11,050 nucleotides of DNA. Origin: Nematocida ironsii. Its lineage: Eukaryota; Microsporidia. Both the position numbers and the translations under genes were made by a program. Where the stretch lies: contig LTDK01000058.1 in NCBI GenBank assembly GCA_001642415.1, positions 1-11,050 on the forward strand, written 5' to 3'. Shown here one piece after another: positions 1 through 6,823 of this stretch. Positions within the stretch are counted from its first letter, which is position 1, and every line of letters begins with the position of its first letter. The notes beneath the pieces were generated by a model. That model worked only from the letters and a program-made list of their open reading frames with translations, had not been told where the DNA came from and searched no databases.

Positions 1-477
1 CCACAGAATGAAAATGAGCCACCTGCCATACAAACAGTACTAGGCATAAACTACAACGATTTGATGAAGATAAAAAAGATGAATATGGTTTCTGTTAAAA
101 ATCTTGATCCACTTTATAAGATATTTGATTGGGTAAAGAAGCAGAAAACTCCTAACATAGAAGACTTAAAGATTCCCAATTGGATCACTGGGTGGCTAGA
201 TTCACAGATGAACTGGCCGGTCAAGCCGCAATTTGAAAAAACAGTCGCCCACTTTACTGAAAATATTTCAACCAGAAATTATATTTCGGGATATATTGTA
301 AAGCAGTTTGTTGTCTTTCATAGAGCGCCGGGCGTATCCTCAGCAAAAATAATTATTGGAACTTTTAAAAAAGACTTCATTATGTTTCGGAACCGATTGC
401 ATAGACTTAATGTACAAATCTCGCTCAGCACAGTAAAGATGCCATACGCGCAAAAAGAGTTAAATGCGCTTCTATAA
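1..477 (+). CDS. 3' end of an unrecognised protein gene (5' end outside window)
   Basis: The frame is open from the first base of the window to a TAA at 475-477, so this is the last 158 codons of a longer gene. A start at the Met codon at 64 is possible but unlikely, because the 21 codons before it (beginning PQNENEPPAIQTV) read like ordinary coding sequence. The visible part is basic and aromatic-rich, with no membrane segment. It has a Trp-rich patch (IPNWITGWLDSQMNW, about 165-220) followed by a mixed beta/alpha-looking stretch ending in QKELNALL. Base composition is richer in G+C than the next gene. I do not recognise the family. The absence of the N-terminal and LLLLSEG-type blocks says nothing either way, because only the C-terminus is seen. 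It is the only coding region here without a visible export signal, again because its N-terminus is missing. Confidence 0.75.
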   Translation, partial: PQNENEPPAIQTVLGINYNDLMKIKKMNMVSVKNLDPLYKIFDWVKKQKTPNIEDLKIPNWITGWLDSQMNWPVKPQFEKTVAHFTENISTRNYISGYIVKQFVVFHRAPGVSSAKIIIGTFKKDFIMFRNRLHRLNVQISLSTVKMPYAQKELNALL

Positions 478-663
478 AATATTCCTACCTTCCTATATAT
501 AATCCAAAATGCAATTCTCTTACAAGTATTAGTATAAAAATAAAATTAAAGCATAAAAGAATTAAGCAAAGTTATTCTGGTTATTTCGGTGTATAGACGT
601 CCAAATAGATTATTAGGCTGGTAAAAACATATCATAGTGTAACAACAAATTGTGGGCTACCAT

Positions 664-705
664 GAGTTATTAAAAATAAATATCATTTATGACTTACATA
701 GAATA
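664..705 (+). repeat. Shared upstream element, copy A
   Basis: The core GTTATTAAAAATAAATATCA, followed by TTTATGACTTACATA, resembles copies near 3186-3240 and 10163-10221. It lies about 365 bp before the start codon at 1037. It shares TTATTAAAAATAAA and CTTACATA exactly with the copy near 10180. Its match to copy B is weaker. Low-complexity AT sequence raises the chance-match rate, so the call depends on the ordered agreement of several blocks. Confidence 0.4.
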
Positions 706-1032
706 GAACAAGATAATGGTTCAATTAAATTGGTCTTTACGTGTTTTCTTGAGAAAGGGCATTCTTAAGCTTTGCTCTTTATTTAATTTGTATATGTATT
801 TACAGACCATATAATTAATTTAATTTATGTTGACGTATTGTGTTAACAAATATTTCTTATTTAATTTATCCTGTCATTTTTATGTAAAAATTCAGATACC
901 TCATATAATGCTCTACACTAATACTAGTCTTAGCACACAAAATTAGTTTTTACAAAATTTTTTACAAATGACAGTTTCTGTTAAATAATTTAAAAATTAA
1001 AGTTAAAATAAACTTCTTTTGTTTTTAGATTA

Positions 1033-1036
1033 CCCC
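1033..1036 (+). promoter_or_regulatory. CCCC immediately before the start codon
   Basis: Four cytosines touch the ATG at 1037 in an otherwise almost C-free leader. Short CCC- or GGG-type motifs just upstream of starts are described for other microsporidia. Here it supports ATG 1037 as the start. The other three starts in this window lack it, so it is not general to this gene set. Confidence 0.3.
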
Positions 1037-3064
1037 ATGAAAAGAAATAAAACTGAAAATAGCCCAAATATGAATATACACAGACAAGATAGAAAAAAAC
1101 ATAGTATATTCTTTTCTGCTACTGGAGTTATATATCTCATGTTAGTACTCCCTTTTCTATTTCAAGCAAGTGCTGTTGTAAATATACATGCTATACGGAT
1201 AATTAAAAACTATGTGATAGAAGATGCCATAGTAAATCCAGAAGGATCACTGGTTCTAATACAGCCATATATAAACATGAAGTGTGGTCATTTATTTAAC
1301 AAGCGATTTTTATTTCAGAAACCTACGCGTGGTCAAGCAACATTTTGTATTCTGAAGGAAGCATATTCCGCTAGGAGAATACAAAATACAGAAAATAATT
1401 ATGAAAGAACAAATAATTTATCCAATGACATAGAAAACCTTCTAATATACATGGATGATTATTATGATACATTTATTAAAATGTTTTATTTTAATGAATT
1501 TAAGAAATCTTCATATGACCCATTAAAGGAAATATTCTTTAACTTTCTTATATTACTTTCTAAAAAAAATACAGATGCTGATGAAATAAGAAATGACTAT
1601 AAACTTTTGGCATATCTTCTGCTTCTGTCTGAGGGGCTAGATATATCTCTAGAATTTGATGTAGACAGTACGCATACTGTTCTATTTCTAAAGGATGCAG
1701 ATTCTCCGACAATTGAGCTTTCTTTAGAAATTAAAGATTTGAACAGTCTCTATAAGAAAAAAATACATACGTATTTATTAGATTTAATTAAAAGTGTAGT
1801 AAACTTTTTTATTAAACATAGGAATAACCCAGTCATAGAGCGTGCAGGATTTAAAGAGGCTTGTTCTTACGAGGAATATACTACAGGAAAGTTTACCAAT
1901 CTACCTGGATTTCTTATTCAGGGGTATTTATATCATTATCTTGGTAATGTTTCGTCGGTAAAAGATTTTATTATGACTGTGCATTCAATATTGCGTAAAT
2001 ATATGCCATCTGCGAATGAAAGTGACCCTTCTCTTAAGCAAAAAAGCGCGCGCGCAATATTTGAAAAATTATTTATACCATTAAATAACTTAGACGGCAC
2101 GCCCATTAAATTACCAGTTAATAATAGAATATGGAAAAATATAGAGTTGGTGAAAAACATGGAATTGATTTCGGGTTCTGTTTTATACAGTAACGATTTC
2201 ACAGAAGAAGAAAAAGCTCAAATACTTTTAAATGCTAGAACTACTGTTCTTTTACAAGTAGATGGATCTTTGACTCAGTGCTTAATTAAGGACTATATGC
2301 TATTTTTGTTAAAAAAATATCAAAATGAAAATAATTGCACTCTTTATTCATTTGACTATAACCCGAAAGTTAATATTAGGAGTGATGACGATGCAAACAT
2401 AATTACTATAACCGCCATTAAATATTTAACAACAAATGACGAAGTGATTGATTTAATTATCTATCTGTTAGTGCATACTCTTCATAATAATCTAAGTAGT
2501 GAACATCCAACTATGAAGCTACTTGAAAATTCACTTATTTATAGTACTAAGCATGGCACAAAAAAATGTTCCTTATATTTTACTGTTGTACTTATTATAA
2601 TTCAATTTAGAAATAAGTTCTCTGACATACTCAAAAAAAGGTCTTCTATTAGTATACCGTCTAAATATCTAGAAATGCCTAAATGTTCCCTATCTTTTAT
2701 ATGTGTGTCTCTAGCACATAAGAACTCAGCGCACGCTCTTATTTATTTTATAAAGTCGTATCTACATATAAAAAACAAATTTCCCGATTATATCTCTTTA
2801 TCTGATTTAATACTGAAGCATATGAAGCCTAACGAGCAAGAATGTTTCTTAAACTGTTTAACACAAAGAGGTCAGTCAATTAAATATATAAAATATATAA
2901 TAAGCGATGAAGTAGATGTAGAAGTTGAAAACAAGGTAAATTATACAAATGATACAAAAGAATTTCTGCAGGCACTAAATACGATTTCCAGAGAAAACCC
3001 TAATAATTTTCAGAATATTTTTAATGGTCTTGACACTCTAATTAAAACAAAGCCCAATGAATGA
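1037..3064 (+). CDS. Large secreted/membrane multigene-family protein, short form (675 aa)
   Basis: The function is unknown; the product is probably exported or anchored at the parasite surface. I start at ATG 1037, preceded by CCCC; an in-frame TTG at 1019 is rejected, and the Met at 1070 is a possible later start. Residues 16-22 (RQDRKKH) are basic, and about 23-46 form a hydrophobic segment ending near ASA, consistent with a signal peptide with a long n-region or a signal anchor. Family blocks shared with the genes at 6824 and 10467 are: PYINMKCGHLFNKRFLFQ (about 77-94), LLAYLLLLSEGLDISLEF (about 190-207) and GFLIQGYLYHYLGNV (about 291-305). After about residue 345 the similarity to the 920-residue paralogue weakens, and the paralogue's central module around CLTYNP is absent. 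There is no catalytic motif or C-terminal membrane segment. Much of the coding sequence is very AT-rich, near spacer composition in places. It ends with TGA and is the first of the tandem export genes. Confidence 0.85.
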   Translation: MKRNKTENSPNMNIHRQDRKKHSIFFSATGVIYLMLVLPFLFQASAVVNIHAIRIIKNYVIEDAIVNPEGSLVLIQPYINMKCGHLFNKRFLFQKPTRGQATFCILKEAYSARRIQNTENNYERTNNLSNDIENLLIYMDDYYDTFIKMFYFNEFKKSSYDPLKEIFFNFLILLSKKNTDADEIRNDYKLLAYLLLLSEGLDISLEFDVDSTHTVLFLKDADSPTIELSLEIKDLNSLYKKKIHTYLLDLIKSVVNFFIKHRNNPVIERAGFKEACSYEEYTTGKFTNLPGFLIQGYLYHYLGNVSSVKDFIMTVHSILRKYMPSANESDPSLKQKSARAIFEKLFIPLNNLDGTPIKLPVNNRIWKNIELVKNMELISGSVLYSNDFTEEEKAQILLNARTTVLLQVDGSLTQCLIKDYMLFLLKKYQNENNCTLYSFDYNPKVNIRSDDDANIITITAIKYLTTNDEVIDLIIYLLVHTLHNNLSSEHPTMKLLENSLIYSTKHGTKKCSLYFTVVLIIIQFRNKFSDILKKRSSISIPSKYLEMPKCSLSFICVSLAHKNSAHALIYFIKSYLHIKNKFPDYISLSDLILKHMKPNEQECFLNCLTQRGQSIKYIKYIISDEVDVEVENKVNYTNDTKEFLQALNTISRENPNNFQNIFNGLDTLIKTKPNE

Positions 3065-3558
3065 TAGATTATAAGAGAAGATGGCATTATTTTAATTTTA
3101 TTCAATCTATTTAAAACAAATTATATAGAAGAGAATAATAAAAAATAAAACTATATAGAAAGTACAGCAAAAGAAATAGAATATATGAACTAGCAATAAT
3201 TTATTAAAAACAAATATTATTTATACCATACAGTTTCTAAATTATTTAACTATATCCATTTTTGTATATCTTATTATCTCTTTTAAACATATTCTGTGTT
3301 ATTTGGTGTCTTGGCTTTTAAATGAATCTTAAATGTCAGATAAATAATAGAAATATAATTATATAAGAAGACAGTTCACAAATAAAAATAAAATATCAAA
3401 AATGCCAATTTATATAGATTAATTGTTATAAAGGCTTCTACTTCCTTTCTTTACAGACTAACTTTTTGAAAATTAAAACAGCTCATTAATATAAGATATA
3501 TAGTAATTAGAAATTTTTCTTTACATAAATAAAATAATCTAAGATATTTTAATTTTTA
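3065..3558. other. AT-rich intergenic spacer
   Basis: This 494-bp gap has no ORF of note. A run with overlapping AATAAA-like signals at about 3133-3148 follows the upstream stop by some 70 bases and could serve 3' processing. Copy B of the shared element lies at 3186-3240. A pyrimidine tract ending TTTACAGACTA (about 3440-3460) looks like a 3' splice site, but no matching 5' site or upstream exon is visible. A similar tract with ACAGACATA lies at about 5735-5756. Confidence 0.6.
3186..3240 (+). repeat. Shared upstream element, copy B
   Basis: The core GAACTAGCAATAATTTATTA, continuing AAAACAAATATTATTTATACCATACAGTTTCT, aligns block by block with 10161-10221 (GAACTATGCATAATTTATTA, then AAAATAAAATATTGTTTATGCC and a nearby AGTTTCTG). 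It lies about 355 bp before the start codon at 3559. This is the best pairwise match of the three copies. Confidence 0.5.
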
Positions 3559-5586
3559 ATGTGTAGTAAGAGCTTAAGAATTTTACTATTCCTTAGTTGT
3601 TTAATAGTAGCAGCTATCTTAATTATTACAAATTTCGGGACAGCGCTCTTTTTCCCAAGTAAAAGAAATACGCACAGAAACTCTACTTCTATTAAAGAGG
3701 ATGATTATAAGTTTGTAGATATACAGAATGCCTATTCAGATAATCTAGACCAACCTGACCTATGTGAGCATAGTTCTAACAATGTAGAAATAAAGTGCTC
3801 TATCAAAGAAAATTCTTCTTCCGATGCATGCTTTACAGAGACAGCGTGCTCTTCAAAGAAATCATCTGCTATTGAACAAACTCCCGTAGCAGATAAGGAG
3901 ACTGAAAATGCAAAAGATCTATCACCAACAAGGTATATCAGCGGCCAAATAGAACAAACAGGCGAAAATGCCAGTTATAACCCGAAGCATACAGTCAGCT
4001 TAGAAAAAAAGGAGCTTCTAGAAGTTCTAGACAAAATTGCAGAAAAAAATATTCCTCTTGCAGGAACAGCTCACTATAGTGACAGAATAATTGATGAAAT
4101 TATTATATATAAAAACGAGATTGTAATTGTAAATATCAGGGTTTCAGGAGATTTAGAAGAAATAACCCTGTGGGAGGTACTACAGACATGCAGCAAAGAC
4201 ATAGACACCCACAAAGGTCTTAAAAAAAAGTCTTCTATTAAGGAATCTACTGTTTCATATCCAATTCTTATAAAATATATTCCAATAATTGCGCATTCTA
4301 TTCTTACATATTATAGCTCATGCGAAATAGACGTGAATTCCATAGTTCTTTATGGATTTATCTTTACACAAAATGAAGACATATTCGAGCAGTATAAAAT
4401 ATTTTCCTCTATAAAAACACTCACTTTAAAGAATACTACTATCTATTCTAGCACATTGTATCTGCTAAGTAGATGCATTGCTTTAAAAGAGATTTGCTTT
4501 GATGTGGGCACAGATGTAAAAGTTGACACTACAGCGATTGCAAGCATTCCAAATTTAGAAAAACTAAAACTATATACAGTTAACAAGAAAAATGTGCCCT
4601 GGATGTTAAGCATAGCAAATTTCTGCACAAATCTTAAAGAAATTAATATAACAGAAATTGATTTTATGAATACAGCAGGGCTTAACAGCCTGATAAACCT
4701 CGAAAAAATAACCATCCTAACTCTTATGGATATTGTTTTCGATGGGATTCCTGACTTTTCATTTCTCAAAAAAATGCGTGCACTTCAAAAGCTAATAATG
4801 ATCAGAATTTTCTACTCGTACACAAATGAGTTTATGCAGAAAGAGTTAACTAAAATTAAAATAACCCCAAGGTATTTGAATCCTACAATTGATTTAGACG
4901 GTTCGCTCATGCAGAAAGAAGAAGAGGATGTTTTATCTAAGAGTATAATAGAAGAGAACAGAACTGTTGGAGCGCATATTTCTTCTAACATTGTTCGTAT
5001 AGATAGCAAATTATATAACGACTTGGGCATGTGCAAAATAAATCCAAAAAAAAAGAGCGAATATGCTATAGCGATTATATTTGCCGAGAAGCTAAACGAG
5101 CGTAGCTGGATGAATTCAGTTGAGATTGAATTCTCTTTAGATGATACTATGCAAAATCGTCTAGATATTCGTGCCAACTCAATAATTGTAGTCAAAAGTG
5201 CCATACTTAAATATATTGAGTCGATTTCCTTCCCCTTTTTACATATTAAAACTATTAAGGAAATAAGTTTGACAAATTCATTTAAAGCCCCATATGAAAG
5301 CAACATGATTGATATATTTTTTAGCCAGATATTTACATATACAAAGCATAACAATATCAAAAAATTACACATGTTATCTTTAATATATACACTGCACATG
5401 GACACATATATGATTATTACAATTGGAAATAGCATGCTAGATCTCAATGAGATTTATCTTGTTAATGTTCTTTTTGAGCCTACAAATACTAAGCCTAAAA
5501 ATAGCAATGAGGAGCACGCATTAAATTCGTATGCAGCGTATATCCAAACAGCATATTCATTTATGTTTAAATGCCGACTGATATGA
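3559..5586 (+). CDS. Membrane-anchored or secreted leucine-rich-repeat protein (675 aa)
   Basis: Its likely role is protein binding at the cell surface or after export; the ligand is unknown. Start is ATG 3559, the first ATG in frame. Residues 7-32 are a long hydrophobic run after Lys4 and Arg7, read as an uncleaved signal anchor or long signal peptide. Residues about 35-150 are polar and Ser/Glu/Lys-rich, with four cysteines at 69, 80, 91 and 97. Irregular LRR units follow: IKTLTL (about 285), LKEICF (309), LEKLKL (333), LKEINI (359), LEKITI (381) and LQKLIM (409), spaced 22-28 residues. A weaker second set lies near the C-terminus: IKEISL (566), IKKLHM (600) and LNEIYL (629). The repeats fit the general LxxLxL pattern but match no subclass that I can name. 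It shares no evident homology with the flanking family apart from the targeting signal, yet sits between two members. It ends with TGA; 19 further in-frame codons precede the next stop. Confidence 0.85.
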   Translation: MCSKSLRILLFLSCLIVAAILIITNFGTALFFPSKRNTHRNSTSIKEDDYKFVDIQNAYSDNLDQPDLCEHSSNNVEIKCSIKENSSSDACFTETACSSKKSSAIEQTPVADKETENAKDLSPTRYISGQIEQTGENASYNPKHTVSLEKKELLEVLDKIAEKNIPLAGTAHYSDRIIDEIIIYKNEIVIVNIRVSGDLEEITLWEVLQTCSKDIDTHKGLKKKSSIKESTVSYPILIKYIPIIAHSILTYYSSCEIDVNSIVLYGFIFTQNEDIFEQYKIFSSIKTLTLKNTTIYSSTLYLLSRCIALKEICFDVGTDVKVDTTAIASIPNLEKLKLYTVNKKNVPWMLSIANFCTNLKEINITEIDFMNTAGLNSLINLEKITILTLMDIVFDGIPDFSFLKKMRALQKLIMIRIFYSYTNEFMQKELTKIKITPRYLNPTIDLDGSLMQKEEEDVLSKSIIEENRTVGAHISSNIVRIDSKLYNDLGMCKINPKKKSEYAIAIIFAEKLNERSWMNSVEIEFSLDDTMQNRLDIRANSIIVVKSAILKYIESISFPFLHIKTIKEISLTNSFKAPYESNMIDIFFSQIFTYTKHNNIKKLHMLSLIYTLHMDTYMIITIGNSMLDLNEIYLVNVLFEPTNTKPKNSNEEHALNSYAAYIQTAYSFMFKCRLI

Positions 5587-5739
5587 AATGGGAGTACTTT
5601 TGAAATAGTTAGGGATTTATTTTCAAATCCATCGAATCACAGCTAATCCTTTCTTAATTTGCTTGGTCTAACCCGAAATAACACGAAACAATCAATGAGC
5701 TATTGATTTTTCATTAAAAATAACTATTAAAGACTGCTT

Positions 5740-5850
5740 TTACTTTCTACAGACATAAAATAAAGTTTTTTTATTAAGTTTTAGAGTGTTCGTATATAGT
5801 TTTCTTCTAATCAATAACAAATCGCCAATTTCTAAAGTAGCATAAAAAGT
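5740..5850 (-). pseudogene. Possible retroelement integrase C-terminus-like fragment
   Basis: The minus-strand frame ending at 5740 finishes with TFYATLEIGDLLLIRRKL and then a Lys-rich tail with KLNKKT and FYVCRK. The EIGDLLLIRR string with a following KL and aromatic-V resembles the 'GDLVL.R ... KL ... GP(Y/F).V' end of Ty3/Gypsy integrases. No HHCC zinc finger, DDE core or GPF/Y is present in the window, so the similarity rests on one short motif and is weak. The neighbouring RT/RNase H relic is on the other strand, which would require rearrangement or a separate insertion. Confidence 0.25.
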
Positions 5851-5877
5851 TTGTATTATTTTGCTTTGTTTTAAATA

Positions 5878-5923
5878 TGAGAGGGTGTGTGGTGCTTGGC
5901 TGCCATCCATCCGAAACCTCTCA
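5878..5923. other. Small GC-richer inverted repeat in spacer
   Basis: TGAGAGG at 5878-5884 pairs perfectly with CCTCTCA at 5917-5923 across a 32-base GC-richer interval (GTGTGTGGTGCTTGGCTGCC and on). It stands out from its AT-rich surroundings. It is too short for a tRNA and shows no anticodon-arm structure. It may be a relic or simply the remaining part of a decayed coding sequence. Confidence 0.25.
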
Positions 5924-6085
5924 AGCTTTATATTAATAAATTGCTTTAAACTAAAAAAGGTTTTAAATAAAAGAAGCACAGAGAGCAACCTATATTTCCA
6001 AACTAGAGACCAGAAACTAAATTCAAATCCCAAAAGAACTTTACAAGGAAAATTTGCACAAAATGCAATAAAAAGAGGCATTTAG

Positions 6086-6416
6086 TTGAAGAATGGTATT
6101 CTAATTAAAAACAGAAACACTAAAGACATTGCATAATCTTAACAGAAAGGAAGGTGTGCGCAAATGGGCAGGAAATAACCAAAATGCATTCAATGGAACA
6201 AAAGACAAATTAATTATGGTTACTGAAATGACACTTTCAGGGTATACAATGTGGTTTACCTTAGAGCTGGATGCTTTAGATTCGGATATAGAGGATGTGT
6301 CAAAACAGGCGTAGCAGAATATTATTAGAATGCGCGCACAAAGTTACAGCGAGGATATGCAGATTTTTAGTAATACTAGACAGCGCCATATAAAGAATAA
6401 AAAAATGGAAATATAA
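6086..6416 (+). pseudogene. Decayed Ty3/Gypsy-like pol relic (RT thumb to RNase H)
   Basis: In one frame 6086-6133 reads NGILIKNRNTKDIA. A second frame, open from 6105, reads on with TLHNLNRKEGVRKW and then QNAFNGTKDKL, TMWFTLELDAL and IEDVSKQ, up to a TAG at 6312-6314. After the stop the same frame gives SYSEDMQIFSNTRQRHI before ending at 6414-6416. In order this follows the conserved path of Ty3/Gypsy polymerases: the 'FIKNF..IA.PL..L.KK...W' thumb, then 'AF..IK..L', then the first RNase H Asp context '(F).L.(T)DAS...I..VL.Q', then 'NYS.(TS)E.EMLAI...(T).RH(F/Y)'. The Asp at 6270 is kept; the TDAS motif itself is degraded. One frameshift (about 6120-6133), one in-frame stop and missing flanks mark it as non-functional. 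Identification is by motif order from memory, without a database search. Confidence 0.6.
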
Positions 6417-6553
6417 TTTATAGGAGATGAAAGAGAAAAGTAAAAATGGAAATAATAGCGATTAAATAAAAAGAAAACAAAAAGCAAAGAAAATATAAAT
6501 GTAGCTATTTATTCACTATTTTGTATACCTATTTAGTATTGTTAAAACATATA

Positions 6554-6576
6554 AGTACAAAAAGTACTGTTGTACT
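6554..6576. repeat. Triple GTAC inverted-repeat cluster
   Basis: AGTAC at 6554-6558, GTACT at 6564-6568 and GTACT at 6572-6576 allow two alternative 5-bp hairpins with 5- and 4-base loops. It is short and could be chance, but three GTAC tetramers within 23 bases of a very AT-rich spacer are noticeable. Confidence 0.25.
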
Positions 6577-6731
6577 GTAAAGTAGCCAAATGCATATTAT
6601 TCTAAATACATTTTTTGTAACTTAAATAAATACAAATGATTTGATTAATAAAAATAACATTTTCAGAGTATTTTATTAGCTTGTTAAGAATAGACAGACA
6701 TGCAGATAGTCATATAAATGACCTGCTGGGG

Positions 6732-6751
6732 ATATAATCTATAGATTATAT
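6732..6751. promoter_or_regulatory. 20-bp perfect palindrome upstream of the 920-aa gene
   Basis: ATATAATCTATAGATTATAT is its own reverse complement and ends 72 bp before the start codon at 6824. The central TCTATAGA makes it more than a plain AT run. The right half, extended to TATAGATTATATTAT, recurs at 9776-9790. It could be a dimeric regulator site or a cruciform-prone sequence; no bound factor can be inferred. Confidence 0.4.
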
Positions 6752-6823
6752 TATAAATGTGGTTAATTATATGAAATTTGAAAAAACAAATAAGGTAAGA
6801 AAAATATTTTATTTATTTCTATA

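Larger units (their letters stand above)
478..1036. other. AT-rich intergenic spacer
   Basis: This 559-bp gap separates the partial gene from the first family gene. It is strongly AT-rich with stops in all frames and no convincing coding relic or RNA gene. The run TATAAAAATAAAATTAAAG at 531-549 contains an AATAAA-like signal suited to 3' processing of the upstream gene. It also holds one copy of the shared upstream element (listed separately) and an ACAGTTTCTG string at 971-980 that resembles sequence next to the copy near 3230. Confidence 0.6.
5587..6085. other. Spacer after the LRR gene with small inverted repeats
   Basis: There is no intact gene. The frame of the upstream gene stays open for 19 codons past its TGA. 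Two small perfect hairpins follow: GGATTT/AAATCC at 5613-5630 and AATCAAT/ATTGATT at 5690-5708, the second followed by T residues. AATAAA-like signals lie near 5756. Two overlapping opposed ORFs across 5740-6085 (113 codons on -, 74 on + from a TTG) are not called as genes: neither has a convincing start context and both are Lys/Phe-biased, as AT-rich sequence gives by chance. The last part of the - frame has a weak integrase-like look, listed separately. Confidence 0.5.
6417..6823. other. AT-rich leader/spacer before the 920-aa gene
   Basis: This 407-bp stretch carries no coding signal. Its first 90 bases are purine-rich on the + strand. AAAAATGGAAATA occurs at 6401-6413, overlapping the relic end, and again at 6442-6454. 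A cluster of GTAC sites and a 20-bp palindrome are listed separately. TAATAAAAATAAC at about 6645 weakly resembles the core of the shared upstream element, 179 bp before the start. Confidence 0.5.

Noticed and set aside
1019..1036. TTG-initiated extension of the first family gene
   Set aside because: Non-ATG initiation is unnecessary; ATG 1037 follows directly with CCCC before it.
4812..5447. 211-codon minus-strand ORF inside the LRR gene
   Set aside because: It is fully antisense to a convincing LRR coding sequence; the hydrophobic appearance comes from the reverse of Lys/Asn/Ile codons.
5590..5660. tRNA-like TTCAAATCC box
   Set aside because: It has only the T-loop-like string. No acceptor stem, D-arm or anticodon arm could be folded around it.
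5740..6081. 113-codon minus-strand ORF starting at 6081
   Set aside because: Its N-terminal part is Phe/Leu-rich, as expected from the reverse of AT-rich sequence. It overlaps an opposed ORF and no family resemblance was seen apart from the weak integrase-like tail.
5861..6085. 74-codon plus-strand ORF
   Set aside because: It needs a TTG start, has no recognisable motif and overlaps the minus-strand ORF. It is adjacent to pol debris, but I could not align it with RT.
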